Of a stretch of 64,000 nucleotides of DNA, positions 8,128 to 16,108 are shown in pieces. Numbering within the stretch: the first letter of the stretch is position 1; the number at the start of each line of letters is the position of its first letter. The stretch is from Clostridium_AW sp040797845 (lineage in GTDB: Bacteria; Bacillota; Clostridia; Clostridiales; Clostridiaceae), in NCBI GenBank assembly GCA_040797845.1, contig JBFNFA010000014.1:1-64000 (forward strand), read 5' to 3'. The position numbers were made by a program, and so were the translations under genes. The notes below the pieces were generated by a model, which worked only from the letters and a program-made list of their open reading frames with translations, searched no databases and was not told the DNA's origin.

Positions 8128-9147
8128 TTACTTTCCACATAGATTTATAACATCTTTCAATGCAGCAGCTGCTGCTCCTCTAGGATTTGATGCTCCACCA
8201 ATTAAATATATTTCTCCCATAGTATCAGTATTGAATACTACCCCTTTATTACTTCCATTTATACTGCCTAAAAGACTATTAGTATGGACTTTTTCTGGTG
8301 ATACTTCTAAAGCTAATTTTCCGTCTTTATAATATGCTTTGCATAATAACTTTATAACCTTATTCTCATTTTTAGCCTCTAATACATCTTCTCTGCTTAT
8401 GTTTCTAATACCTTTAATCACAACATCCTCTAATGAATAATTACCATTCATTAAACTATTTGCTAATAATAATATTTTACAGGCACTATCAATCCCATCT
8501 ATATCCATTGAATTTTCTCGCTCTGCTATCCCTTTTTCAACGGCTTCTTTTAATGCTTGTTCAAAAGATATATTCTCTTCAAACATTCTATTCAATATAT
8601 AGTTAGTGGTTCCATTTAAAACTCCAATTATACTTATAATTTCTGCTCCTGCTAAACTATATACTCCTAAGTCCATAGTAGGAAGAGCCGCTGCTGTAGC
8701 ACCACTATATTTTATTTTTACATCTTTTTTCCCTGCCAACTCCATCAATTGATTAAAGTTTGTGACTAAAGCACCTTTAGATAGCATTACTATATCCATA
8801 CCTCTATTAATAGAATTTATTATATAATTTACTGAAGGGCCTCCTGTTCTTATGTTGCTTTGCGTACATTCTATAAGAATATCGCCTTCTAAAACAGGAT
8901 AATTATAGTAGGATTCTTTATAATGTTCAGTATATTTAAGCACCCCTTGAGATCCTAAAGGGCAGTTACTTAAATAAGATGTATCAATTCCACCATCTTC
9001 AAAAATACATCCTTCCTTTTCTAAAACACCACATAAGATTAAATCTAGATCATATCTTTCTCTAATATATAACCTTCTTTCATCAATAAGCTTTACAAAT
9101 TCCTTACCTACATTACCAAAACCAGCTAAAATAACCCTTTTTATCAT
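8128..9147 (-). CDS. hom: Homoserine dehydrogenase
   Basis: The enzyme reduces aspartate semialdehyde to homoserine on the way to threonine and methionine. The N-terminal Rossmann motif GFGNVG lies at residues 8-13, the catalytic-domain sequence GVLNGTTNYIL is present, and the DIDGIDSACKILLLAN region is typical. At 339 aa it lacks the C-terminal ACT domain of longer versions, so feedback inhibition by threonine through ACT is not expected. I choose the ATG at 9147, with GGGGGAT just upstream, over the in-frame TTG at 9159. A CodY-like box lies about 28 bases upstream. Other threonine and methionine genes are not adjacent. Confidence 0.9.
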   Translation of the reverse strand: MIKRVILAGFGNVGKEFVKLIDERRLYIRERYDLDLILCGVLEKEGCIFEDGGIDTSYLSNCPLGSQGVLKYTEHYKESYYNYPVLEGDILIECTQSNIRTGGPSVNYIINSINRGMDIVMLSKGALVTNFNQLMELAGKKDVKIKYSGATAAALPTMDLGVYSLAGAEIISIIGVLNGTTNYILNRMFEENISFEQALKEAVEKGIAERENSMDIDGIDSACKILLLANSLMNGNYSLEDVVIKGIRNISREDVLEAKNENKVIKLLCKAYYKDGKLALEVSPEKVHTNSLLGSINGSNKGVVFNTDTMGEIYLIGGASNPRGAAAAALKDVINLCGK

Positions 9148-9174
9148 AAGATCCCCCAATCCTTTAATATTATA

Positions 9175-9189
9175 AAATTTCTGAAAATA
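9175..9189 (-). promoter_or_regulatory. CodY-like box upstream of hom
   Basis: The 15-mer AAATTTCTGAAAATA differs from the CodY consensus AATTTTCWGAAAATT at two positions. A CodY site just before hom would fit branched-chain amino acid and GTP control of aspartate-family synthesis. Match quality is moderate and AT-rich DNA yields such sites by chance. Confidence 0.5.
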
Positions 9190-9261
9190 AAAGGTGACAA
9201 AATCACATGTAATCTATTACATTATATCATATTCTTATTATATTCTATAGCAAAAAAGAAA

Positions 9262-9280
9262 AACAGCGTTTTTTCGCTGT
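9262..9280 (-). terminator. Terminator of the degV-padR transcript
   Basis: A stem ACAGCG/CGCTGT (9263-9268 with 9275-9280) and 6-nt loop is followed on the minus strand by TTTTCTTTTTT, directly after the padR stop. Confidence 0.85.
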
Positions 9281-9712
9281 CTACTTATATAAATCACTAT
9301 ATATGATATTAAACACTTTAAGTGCTTCTTCAATTTTAAGCTTCAATAATTCTTTTTTGTTTTTAAGTTCTTCATGTCCTACATCTGTAAGTGAATATAT
9401 TCTTTTCGAACTATCCCATTCACCTTTGACCAACTTTTGTTTTTCAAATTTTTTAAGAAGTGGATAAATGCCTCCAGTGCTTGGTATCCATAGGCCTTTT
9501 GTTCTTTCACCTATTTGATGAGCTATGTCATTACCATTAGTTGGACCTAAACTTAATATGTATAAAACATATAGGGGCAAAAGCCCTTTAGTAAAAACTT
9601 GGCCTACAGCTTCCTTTTCCTTTTCAATTTTTTTTAGATTTTCTAATTTTTTTTTATACTCTTCGTAAAGGCGCTTCTCCTCTTCTTTCACATCATCATA
9701 CCCAAAATTCAT
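9281..9712 (-). CDS. PadR-family transcriptional regulator
   Basis: The 143-aa protein has a charged helix at the N-terminus (about 1-35) and then a PadR winged helix (about 40-120) with the hallmark LYILSLGPTNGNDIA and GGIYPLLKKFEKQKLVKGEW segments. PadR proteins are repressors that usually act on their own operon and on membrane or stress genes. Only 3 bp separate it from the upstream degV-type gene, so they form one operon. The palindrome array upstream of that operon is the obvious candidate for its own operator. The inducer is unknown; a fatty-acid-related signal would suit its partner. Confidence 0.9.
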   Translation of the reverse strand: MNFGYDDVKEEEKRLYEEYKKKLENLKKIEKEKEAVGQVFTKGLLPLYVLYILSLGPTNGNDIAHQIGERTKGLWIPSTGGIYPLLKKFEKQKLVKGEWDSSKRIYSLTDVGHEELKNKKELLKLKIEEALKVFNIIYSDLYK

Positions 9713-9715
9713 TCT

Positions 9716-10567
9716 TTACGACTCCTCTATTAATACAATTCCAACAAGGCCAGGCCCGCTATGAACTCCAGATACAGGGCTTATTGCTCCTCCCATTACA
9801 ACCTTTGATGCATTTTCTAACTTACTTAGTTTTTCATGTATTTTTTTTGATTCCTCTAAAGCATCTCCATGCATAACATAAATAGAACATCTAGTTTCCT
9901 TTAATTTATTTTCTACTATTTCAAACATTCTATTTAGTGATTGTTTTCTACCTCTAACCTTATCATAAGTACAATATTTACCGTCATTGTTATCTACAAC
10001 AATTATAGGCTTGATATTTAATAATTCCCCTATAGTTCCAGAAACTTTGCCTATTCTGCCTCCTCTTTTCAAGTATTCTAAAGTACCTACAACAAAATAA
10101 ACGTGAATTTTTTGCCTAAATTTATACAATTCATCTATTATTGTATCAAAGTCTTTCCCTTCTTTTATTAATTCACCACATTTATGAGCTAAAGCTCCTT
10201 CACCCCATGATATAGCTTTTGAGTCCATAACATGCGAAGTAATTTTAGGATGATTTTCACTTACTAATTTTACTCCATTATATATTCCTGAAAGACCTGT
10301 TGATAATGTTATTATAATTGCATGAGTATATCCTTCTTCTTCTAGCTTTGTAAATAATTCTTCCATATCCTGCATGGATGGTAGTGAAGACGTTGGTACT
10401 TCCACCTTAAAATTATCATACACTTCCTGTGGAGTAATTTCAATCTTATCTTTATATTCTCTATCCTTATAAATTATTCTAAAAGGTAGTATATTTATAT
10501 TATACTCCTTAATAATTTCTTCTGTTAAATCAGCTGTGGTATCGGTTATTAAAGCAATCTTTTCCAA
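9716..10567 (-). CDS. DegV-family fatty-acid-binding protein
   Basis: The 283-aa protein is a two-domain DegV/FakB-type protein. The N-terminal motif ALITDTTADL and the later TLSTGLSGIYNGVK segment line the fatty-acid site known in this family. FakB proteins present a bound fatty acid to the kinase FakA for phospholipid synthesis; the kinase is not in this window. The start is a TTG at 10567 after an AGGAGG ribosome-binding site; the next residues give the canonical N-terminus. It is the first gene of an operon with padR, behind a four-site operator array, which suggests that fatty-acid binding is under local repression. Confidence 0.9.
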   Translation of the reverse strand: MEKIALITDTTADLTEEIIKEYNINILPFRIIYKDREYKDKIEITPQEVYDNFKVEVPTSSLPSMQDMEELFTKLEEEGYTHAIIITLSTGLSGIYNGVKLVSENHPKITSHVMDSKAISWGEGALAHKCGELIKEGKDFDTIIDELYKFRQKIHVYFVVGTLEYLKRGGRIGKVSGTIGELLNIKPIIVVDNNDGKYCTYDKVRGRKQSLNRMFEIVENKLKETRCSIYVMHGDALEESKKIHEKLSKLENASKVVMGGAISPVSGVHSGPGLVGIVLIEES

Positions 10568-10625
10568 TTAAATTTCCTCCTTTATATACATAGGTCTCTA
10601 GTATATTATTCCACATTATGTATAA

Positions 10626-10655
10626 ATTATATCACCATTTATATATTAATATCAA
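10626..10655 (-). promoter_or_regulatory. Promoter of the degV-padR operon
   Basis: On the minus strand TTGATA (10650-10655) and TATAAT (10626-10631) are 18 bp apart. The -35 hexamer is the outer part of the first palindrome of the operator array. Confidence 0.7.
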
Positions 10656-10711
10656 TAGTGATATGTATCAATATTGATAACTATCACTATTGACAACTAT
10701 CACTAGTGATA
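10650..10711. promoter_or_regulatory. Array of four 14-bp palindromic operators, 16-bp period
   Basis: Four copies of TATCAmTAkTGATA begin at 10650, 10666, 10682 and 10698, exactly 16 bp apart. The second (TATCAATATTGATA) and fourth (TATCACTAGTGATA) are perfect palindromes; the others have one or two changes. The first covers the -35 of the degV-padR promoter. The adjacent padR product is the likely ligand. Confidence 0.8.
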
Positions 10712-10726
10712 ATAAACAAAAAAATA

Positions 10727-10758
10727 AAAGGAAATTTATATTAATAAACTTTCCTTTA
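10727..10758 (-). terminator. Terminator of the zinc-ribbon protein gene
   Basis: AAAGGAAA and TTTCCTTT arms flank an AT-rich inner stem, and TATTTTTTT follows on the minus strand. A second hairpin (about 10777-10801) overlaps the stop codon. Confidence 0.65.
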
Positions 10759-10792
10759 ACTTGCACATATTTATACCTGATAGAATTAACTA

Positions 10793-11161
10793 TCAGGTTT
10801 TTAATTTAAACTTATATCCACATCTTGGACAAGTAACTAGTATGTTACCTTTTTTACGTGGAAGTCTTAATTTTTGAGAGCAATTAGGACATCTTGTAAC
10901 CAAAAATTCTTTTCTTTCTTTCATTTTATTTTTAAAATTATCTAAGGCATTTCTCATGTCACTTTTAACTTTATTAAAGTTAATATCTCCCATATTTCTA
11001 TTCCTACTACTATAGTAACCCATTTTTCCTACAGCATATATTATTAATGCGATTCCTATTATCCTACTGGAGCTCGGTAATAATAGAATCACACCAAGAA
11101 TTAATAATATTTTAGTTAAATTATCCCATTGATTCATCTGTTTATAATAGTTCATATTCAT
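10793..11161 (-). CDS. Membrane protein with C-terminal zinc ribbon
   Basis: I do not recognise a named family for this 122-aa protein. It has two hydrophobic segments at about 15-50, a charged amphipathic helix at about 60-85, and a C-terminal zinc ribbon with CPNC and CPRC knuckles at about 90-115. The ribbon is of the DZANK/zinc-ribbon type often found in small regulatory or adaptor proteins. It stands alone between terminators. No function is proposed. Confidence 0.75.
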   Translation of the reverse strand: MNMNYYKQMNQWDNLTKILLILGVILLLPSSSRIIGIALIIYAVGKMGYYSSRNRNMGDINFNKVKSDMRNALDNFKNKMKERKEFLVTRCPNCSQKLRLPRKKGNILVTCPRCGYKFKLKT

Positions 11162-11286
11162 TTGACTAATTACCTCCCTGAAGTAATTAAAATTTACTAT
11201 ATATTATATATAATATATTAACATACTTTTTTATAATACTTTATTAATGATTTTTAAACTTTTTGTATATTTTACATAGTTAAAAT

Positions 11287-11319
11287 AAGACTTCGCTATA
11301 AATAATGTAGCAAAGTCTT
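11287..11319 (-). terminator. Terminator of the S41 protease gene
   Basis: A 12-bp stem (11287-11298 with 11308-11319, one wobble) is followed on the minus strand by TATTTTAAC. It lies about 90 bp behind the stop codon, after the 22-bp repeats. Confidence 0.6.
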
Positions 11320-11337
11320 CATAAAATATCAAGATGT

Positions 11338-11403
11338 ACACATATAAACATAGATCTATACACCTATAAATACAGATTTATATACATATAAATATCAATC
11401 TAG
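11338..11403. repeat. Three imperfect 22-bp tandem repeats
   Basis: Units begin at 11338, 11360 and 11382, each of the form AyAC-TATAAA-A-A-AT-TAT. They lie in the 3-prime untranslated region of the S41 protease gene. No function is evident. Confidence 0.6.
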
Positions 11404-11406
11404 AGA

Positions 11407-13032
11407 TTACCGAAATTGAACTGGTAGTAATGTTTTATTTTTTAGTTCTCTACCATTTGTATCTTTTAAACCTTCAACTAATAATATATAATTACCTTGC
11501 AATTTAGAAGCTTGTAAGGGATAAAATATTATCTCATTATCTTTTTCTAAGTTAAAGTCTCCTTTTACCTGTTCAAATGTTTCTTCATTAATTAACTTTA
11601 TTGTATTTGGATTTACTGTTTTAAAATCAACATTCTTATTTAATTTTATTTTAAAGGTTGCTTTATCTTTTGATTTAACTAGTTTTGGCAATTTACTATA
11701 ACCATTAAAATATATATTAGCTTCATTAGCTATATCTTCCTTAGTAAGTTTATTCCACCCACTTTGGGTTCCAATAAACATATTACCTTCCTTGGTTGAA
11801 TTTAATATATGCTTGAATGCTTTTCTGTAATCTTTTTCTTTAGCCTTATTTAAATCAATATAATATTCTTTTTTATTTTCTCCTATAATTTTCACTAAAT
11901 GACTTTTATCCATAGTAGAAGGTTTTCCTGAAAAAAGTAGCTGTGCTATACTTAGAGGATCTACCTTCTCAGAATTGATATGTGGAGTTATTCCAACACC
12001 ATTTATTTCTTTACCCAGAGGTGAATAAAAACTATGGGTAGTTAATTTTATTACATCTCCATTGCTTAGTGAATATATAGTTTGCTGTACTCCCTTTCCA
12101 TAGGTTTTGTTTCCAACGAGTAAAGCCTTATTATAATCCTTTAATGCAGCTGAAAGTATCTCGGAGGCAGAGGCAGTATATTCATTTACTAAAAGTATAA
12201 TATCTTTATCAATTATATAATCATGCTTTTGAGCTTTATATCTATATTCATTATTTTTACTATCTTTCATTATTGTAGCTACATTATCATCTATAAAATA
12301 ACCTAAAATATCGTAGGCAGAGTTAGTATATCCTCCCGTATTGTTTCGCAAATCCATAATATACTTTTCTGCTCCTTTGTCTTCCATCTCTTTAAACTTT
12401 TTATTTAAAAGTTCTGGAGTATCTTCTCCGAAGGACTCAATTAAAATATATGCTACATTATTATCTAAAAGCTCTCCTTCTACAGTAGGTATTTTTATTT
12501 CTTTTCTTTTCACATTATAATTTAAAATAGCTTCCCCTCTTTTTACTGTCAACTTAACAGAAGTACCAATCTCACCTTTTATATATTTTACCGCTTTAGA
12601 TAAATCTAATCCTTTTAAACTGTTTCCATCTGCACTTATAATTATATCTCCAACTTTTAACCCTGCTTCTTCTGCTGGTGATCCTGGCAAGAAAGAATCT
12701 ACCTTTATACCTTCTGGTACGCTTTCATTATATATACCTATACCATGAAAACTTTGATTAATCCCCATGACAAATTTTTCAAACTCTTCTTTAGTAAAAT
12801 ATTGACTATAGGGATCCTTTAAGTATTTTATAACCTCATTAATATCATTGGAATTCATTCCTTCTAACGGAAGATCATAGATGGAATTTTTTTGAATCAA
12901 GTATTTCGCTTCCCATAAACTTTGTTCGTTTATTGTATAGCTATGTACTCTTCCATTAAAAAACAACATACTTATAAATACTATTAGTCCAAGAAGTAGA
13001 GCATTAAACTTATTTTTCTTTCTATAATGCAT
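11407..13032 (-). CDS. S41-family carboxyl-terminal processing protease with PDZ domain
   Basis: This CtpA-type protease is exported by an N-terminal hydrophobic signal anchor (about residues 8-28). A PDZ domain follows at about 85-165, with FLPGSPAEEAGLKVGD. The S41 catalytic domain is next: the nucleophile is the serine in TASASEIL and the general base is the lysine in TYGKGVQQ. The last 100 residues resemble an Ig-like SbsA domain, which is not part of the minimal CtpA fold and may bind the wall. I start at the ATG at 13032 (541 aa), or the GTG next to it, because GGTGGAG lies just upstream; a longer frame to 13113 has no ribosome-binding site. By family, it trims or degrades extracytoplasmic proteins from the C-terminus. 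The divergent neighbour is an SGNH hydrolase. Confidence 0.88.
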   Translation of the reverse strand: MHYRKKNKFNALLLGLIVFISMLFFNGRVHSYTINEQSLWEAKYLIQKNSIYDLPLEGMNSNDINEVIKYLKDPYSQYFTKEEFEKFVMGINQSFHGIGIYNESVPEGIKVDSFLPGSPAEEAGLKVGDIIISADGNSLKGLDLSKAVKYIKGEIGTSVKLTVKRGEAILNYNVKRKEIKIPTVEGELLDNNVAYILIESFGEDTPELLNKKFKEMEDKGAEKYIMDLRNNTGGYTNSAYDILGYFIDDNVATIMKDSKNNEYRYKAQKHDYIIDKDIILLVNEYTASASEILSAALKDYNKALLVGNKTYGKGVQQTIYSLSNGDVIKLTTHSFYSPLGKEINGVGITPHINSEKVDPLSIAQLLFSGKPSTMDKSHLVKIIGENKKEYYIDLNKAKEKDYRKAFKHILNSTKEGNMFIGTQSGWNKLTKEDIANEANIYFNGYSKLPKLVKSKDKATFKIKLNKNVDFKTVNPNTIKLINEETFEQVKGDFNLEKDNEIIFYPLQASKLQGNYILLVEGLKDTNGRELKNKTLLPVQFR

Positions 13033-13207
13033 CACAAATATCTCCACCTTTCTGATAACATTATTATAAGACATATATTGAAAAATATGAAACTTTATTT
13101 TGTAAATTCGCATTTCATTATCTTATGAATTCAATACTTTGTCCATGGAGATAATAAGTAAGCTATGATAATATATATGTAAAATAATTTTACAAAAGGT
13201 GATTTAA

Positions 13208-13777
13208 ATGAAATTAGTTTGTTTTGGTGATAGTCTTACCTACGGTTACGGTGTAGCATATGGAGAATGCTGGTGTGATATTATAAGAGAAAGATTAAAA
13301 ATCTCTGTTACAAATAAAGGTTTAAATGGAGATACTACTGCCGGTATGCTTTTTAGATCTTATAAAGACGTAATCTGTTTGCACCCTACTCATTGTATAA
13401 TCATGGGAGGTACAAATGATTTTTTACTTAATACAAGTCTAGATAATACAATAAATAATATTATATTGATTATACAGGAGTGTAGGGAAAACAATATAAT
13501 TCCTCTTATAGGTATTCAGCCTCCAATCCATATGAGTCTAGCAAATAAATATTGGGATGATAGCATTGATTACTCTAAAGTTAACTCTGCTATTGAAATC
13601 TATAGAGAAAATATTATAGATTATTGTAATATTAATAATATCACTTATTTTGATTTTTACGCTTCCTTTACTAAAAATCCTGAAATTACCCCTGAAATCC
13701 TGTCTAATCTTTATACAGACGGTATTCACCCAACTTGTAAAGGACATAAAATAATGGCTAGAACTATAAAGTTCTAA
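13208..13777 (+). CDS. SGNH/GDSL-type esterase
   Basis: The 189-aa protein has the GDSL block FGDSLTYGYG (residues 6-15) with the nucleophilic serine, the block II glycine region (NGDTTAG), the block III GGTND motif and the block V D-x-x-H pair in DGIHPTCKGH. These are the catalytic Ser-Asp-His residues and oxyanion-hole groups of SGNH hydrolases. There is no signal peptide, so it is cytoplasmic and may be a TesA- or acyl-esterase-like enzyme. The 3-prime end overlaps the convergent chemoreceptor gene by 4 bases. AAAGGTGATT before the ATG is the ribosome-binding site. Confidence 0.88.
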   Translation: MKLVCFGDSLTYGYGVAYGECWCDIIRERLKISVTNKGLNGDTTAGMLFRSYKDVICLHPTHCIIMGGTNDFLLNTSLDNTINNIILIIQECRENNIIPLIGIQPPIHMSLANKYWDDSIDYSKVNSAIEIYRENIIDYCNINNITYFDFYASFTKNPEITPEILSNLYTDGIHPTCKGHKIMARTIKF

Positions 13778-15156
13778 CCATTATTCTCATTTAAAAAGCT
13801 CTTTACTTTATCCATATAACTTAACATCGTTGAAGAGCAACTCTCCATATCCTTTATACCTAGTTTTGCATTTCTTATATCCTCTTTTTTACAGAATGCT
13901 ATAACTTCTTTAGCAATGCTGTGAAGCTCTTTATGGTACTTTTCTATTTCAATAAAATCTTTGTTTTTAAGAAGTTTTTCATTCTCTACAGAATAATACC
14001 ATCTTCCCAGATTGCAAATTTTATAATCTGCTACAATATTTTCATCTAATTTTTCATATCCTAGCATCATATTATAAACTTTCCATTTCCAGAGTAGGTG
14101 ATCTGTTTTATAGAGATCTATCATATCCTTATCTTCTAAACATCCTCCATTTGATAGCAAAATTTTTCTTCCATTATCTGTAGCTATACTTAAATTGTAA
14201 ATATCTCTTCCTGCTTTATTAAACTGTAGCAAAAGCTCGTTAGCTCCCTTAGCTATTAAGTTTATATGCTCATTAAGTTCTTCTGTGGAAGTTAACTGCT
14301 CCTCTCTACTAGCAGAAATTTGATTCATCTCTACATTAATTTCTTCAACTACTTTTTTAATATTTTCTATAGTACTTATTGAATTATTTAATAAATCTTC
14401 CTCAAGAGATGCATTAGAACTTGTACTGTTTATATCGTTAACTAAAACTTCTATATCACTCTTCAGTTCTCCAATATTATTTTGTATACTATTTACTGAT
14501 TCTTTTGTATCCTCTGCAAGCTTTCTTACTTCTTGTGCTACTACAGCAAACCCTTTTCCTGCTTCACCAGCTCTTGCAGCCTCAATAGCAGCATTTAGTG
14601 CTAGTAAGTTTGTTTGATCTGCAATACCTTTAACTATATCTATTATTTTTTCAATATCTGCTGTTCTTTGGATAACCATATTCATGTTATCTTCAATAGT
14701 CTTATTACTTTTCAAAGACTCTATCATATAATTATAAGAAGTTCTTATACTGTTAACCCCTTCATCTACTGCATTAATAGCATTTTCAGTTTTCATGGAT
14801 ATTTTCTCAGCAAACTTCGCCATTTCATGGATCGATAAGGTTAATTCTTCACTATTATCATTTATATCCTTAATAGAATTATTTTGATTGTTCGCATTAT
14901 CCACCATGTCACCGATATATTCCATTTTAATTACTGAATTCAATACATCATTTACTAAATTTACATTATGATTTTTTTCATCATATGTTTTATCAACTAA
15001 TCTATTCCATAATGATATTAATTCCTTATCTTTAACCTGAACTTCATCTATTTTTATTAAATTTCCTTTTATTAGTTCATTAATATTCTTTTTTATTACT
15101 TCTAAATCCTTATCCACATCATAATCTTTTTTATTCTTTTTTTTGCTGAACACCAT
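13774..15156 (-). CDS. Soluble methyl-accepting chemotaxis protein with CZB domain
   Basis: This receptor of 460 aa has no membrane segment. It has a charged N-terminus, a central signalling domain with the conserved hairpin tip (DQTNLLALNAAIEAARAGE) and a C-terminal chemoreceptor zinc-binding (CZB) domain. The zinc ligands expected for CZB are present: His in DHLLWKWK, Cys in the CNLGRWY motif and two His in YHKELHSIA. CZB domains sense zinc or oxidants such as hypochlorous acid through the Cys-Zn centre. The receptor therefore likely monitors the cytoplasm. It is convergent with the SGNH gene, sharing 4 bases, and has no visible terminator of its own. Confidence 0.92.
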   Translation of the reverse strand: MVFSKKKNKKDYDVDKDLEVIKKNINELIKGNLIKIDEVQVKDKELISLWNRLVDKTYDEKNHNVNLVNDVLNSVIKMEYIGDMVDNANNQNNSIKDINDNSEELTLSIHEMAKFAEKISMKTENAINAVDEGVNSIRTSYNYMIESLKSNKTIEDNMNMVIQRTADIEKIIDIVKGIADQTNLLALNAAIEAARAGEAGKGFAVVAQEVRKLAEDTKESVNSIQNNIGELKSDIEVLVNDINSTSSNASLEEDLLNNSISTIENIKKVVEEINVEMNQISASREEQLTSTEELNEHINLIAKGANELLLQFNKAGRDIYNLSIATDNGRKILLSNGGCLEDKDMIDLYKTDHLLWKWKVYNMMLGYEKLDENIVADYKICNLGRWYYSVENEKLLKNKDFIEIEKYHKELHSIAKEVIAFCKKEDIRNAKLGIKDMESCSSTMLSYMDKVKSFLNENNG

Positions 15157-15361
15157 ATTTGTCCTCCCTTTTCATATTGTTACAATTTATCATTTATTTC
15201 CTTATGTTTATTCTATATTCTCCATAATATGCATTTTTCCTCTTTATATATATAGGTTTTTTTCTCAGTTTATAGGAATTGTCAGAATACTTTTTATTGA
15301 TAAAATTTTAACGATTCTATTTAATTTTCTCTACAAACGTGTTAAAATGATTTCGTCGGTA
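15157..15361. other. Divergent intergenic region between chemoreceptor and ECF S-component
   Basis: This AT-rich DNA must hold the promoters for both genes. I see no gene here. A plausible forward -10 (TTAAAAT near 15342-15348) lies just before the structured leader. Confidence 0.4.
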
Positions 15362-15426
15362 TTCTTATGAAACTGAACACCCAATAGTTTAATAAGAAAT
15401 TTTCGAATTATATCCCTAAGGGAATA
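15362..15426 (+). promoter_or_regulatory. Structured 5-prime leader of the ECF S-component gene
   Basis: A 12-bp hairpin (TTCTTAT-G-AAACT at 15362-15374 with AGTTT-A-ATAAGAA at 15386-15398) has an 11-nt loop containing ACACCC. A second small hairpin (TCCC/GGGA, 15413-15423) lies just before the ribosome-binding site GGAGG (15432-15436). The layout suggests translational control by a ligand or protein, but I recognise no riboswitch class. Confidence 0.4.
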
Positions 15427-15444
15427 ATAACGGAGGTAATTTTA

Positions 15445-16032
15445 ATGGAGAAAAAATTAAAATCATCAATTAATCTTAGTACTAGACAAATAGCCGTTGT
15501 TGGAATGTTGTCTGCCATTTCAATTTTTCTTGGTATTTCTGGTTTAGGTTTTATACCTATTCCACCAGTAAAAGCCACTATCATGCATGTACCAGTAATA
15601 ATTGGTGCTATTATAGAAGGCCCTGTAGTGGGAGGAATGATAGGGTTAATTTTCGGCATTTTCAGCGTAATAAATGCCTTTACAAATCCTACACCACTAT
15701 CCTTTGTTTTTGTCAATCCAATAGTTTCTGTAGTTCCTAGGGTTATTATTGGAATAGCATCTTATTATTGCTATTCAATTCTATCCTCAAAGCTAGGTAC
15801 TTTAAAAATTGCTTTAGCTGCAGCAGTTGGATCTTTGATAAATACATTTGGTGTTTTAGGATTAATGTACTTAATTTATGTAGAAAGATATGCATTAGTT
15901 TTTAATATAAGCGTGCCTGCTGCTAAAAAAGCTATTATAGCTGTGGGACTAACAAATGGAATTCCTGAAGCCATACTATCCGTATTAATAACTGTACCAG
16001 TAGTTATGGCAGTAAAAAAAATAAAGAAGTAA
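15445..16032 (+). CDS. ECF transporter S component, probably pantothenate (PanT-like)
   Basis: The 195-aa protein has about six hydrophobic segments and the S-component fold of energy-coupling-factor vitamin importers; it must pair with a shared EcfAAT module encoded elsewhere. The segment ATIMHVPVIIGAIIEGPVVG followed by NPIVSVVPRVIIG resembles the pantothenate-type S components of Firmicutes, so PanT is my best guess; another vitamin is possible. A P1-family aminopeptidase follows 76 bp downstream. Members of that family can release beta-alanine, a pantothenate building block, which would fit but is only suggestive. A terminator lies between the two genes. A structured leader precedes the gene. 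Confidence 0.75.
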   Translation: MEKKLKSSINLSTRQIAVVGMLSAISIFLGISGLGFIPIPPVKATIMHVPVIIGAIIEGPVVGGMIGLIFGIFSVINAFTNPTPLSFVFVNPIVSVVPRVIIGIASYYCYSILSSKLGTLKIALAAAVGSLINTFGVLGLMYLIYVERYALVFNISVPAAKKAIIAVGLTNGIPEAILSVLITVPVVMAVKKIKK

Positions 16033-16034
16033 GA

Positions 16035-16064
16035 AAAATCTCCTGACTTAGTTCAGGAGATTTT
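16035..16064 (+). terminator. Terminator after the ECF S-component gene
   Basis: AAAATCTCCTGA and TCAGGAGATTTT form a 12-bp stem with a 6-nt loop and a T-run. Read-through to the downstream peptidase is possible. Confidence 0.85.
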
Positions 16065-16108
16065 TAAAAACATTTGAGTAAAAACATTTACAAAGGAGTA
16101 TTAGTGAG

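Noticed and set aside
10777..10801. ACCTGATAG/CTATCAGGT hairpin as the main terminator of the zinc-ribbon gene
   Set aside because: Its T-run is on the plus strand, opposite to the gene; the hairpin at 10727-10758 has the T-run on the correct strand.
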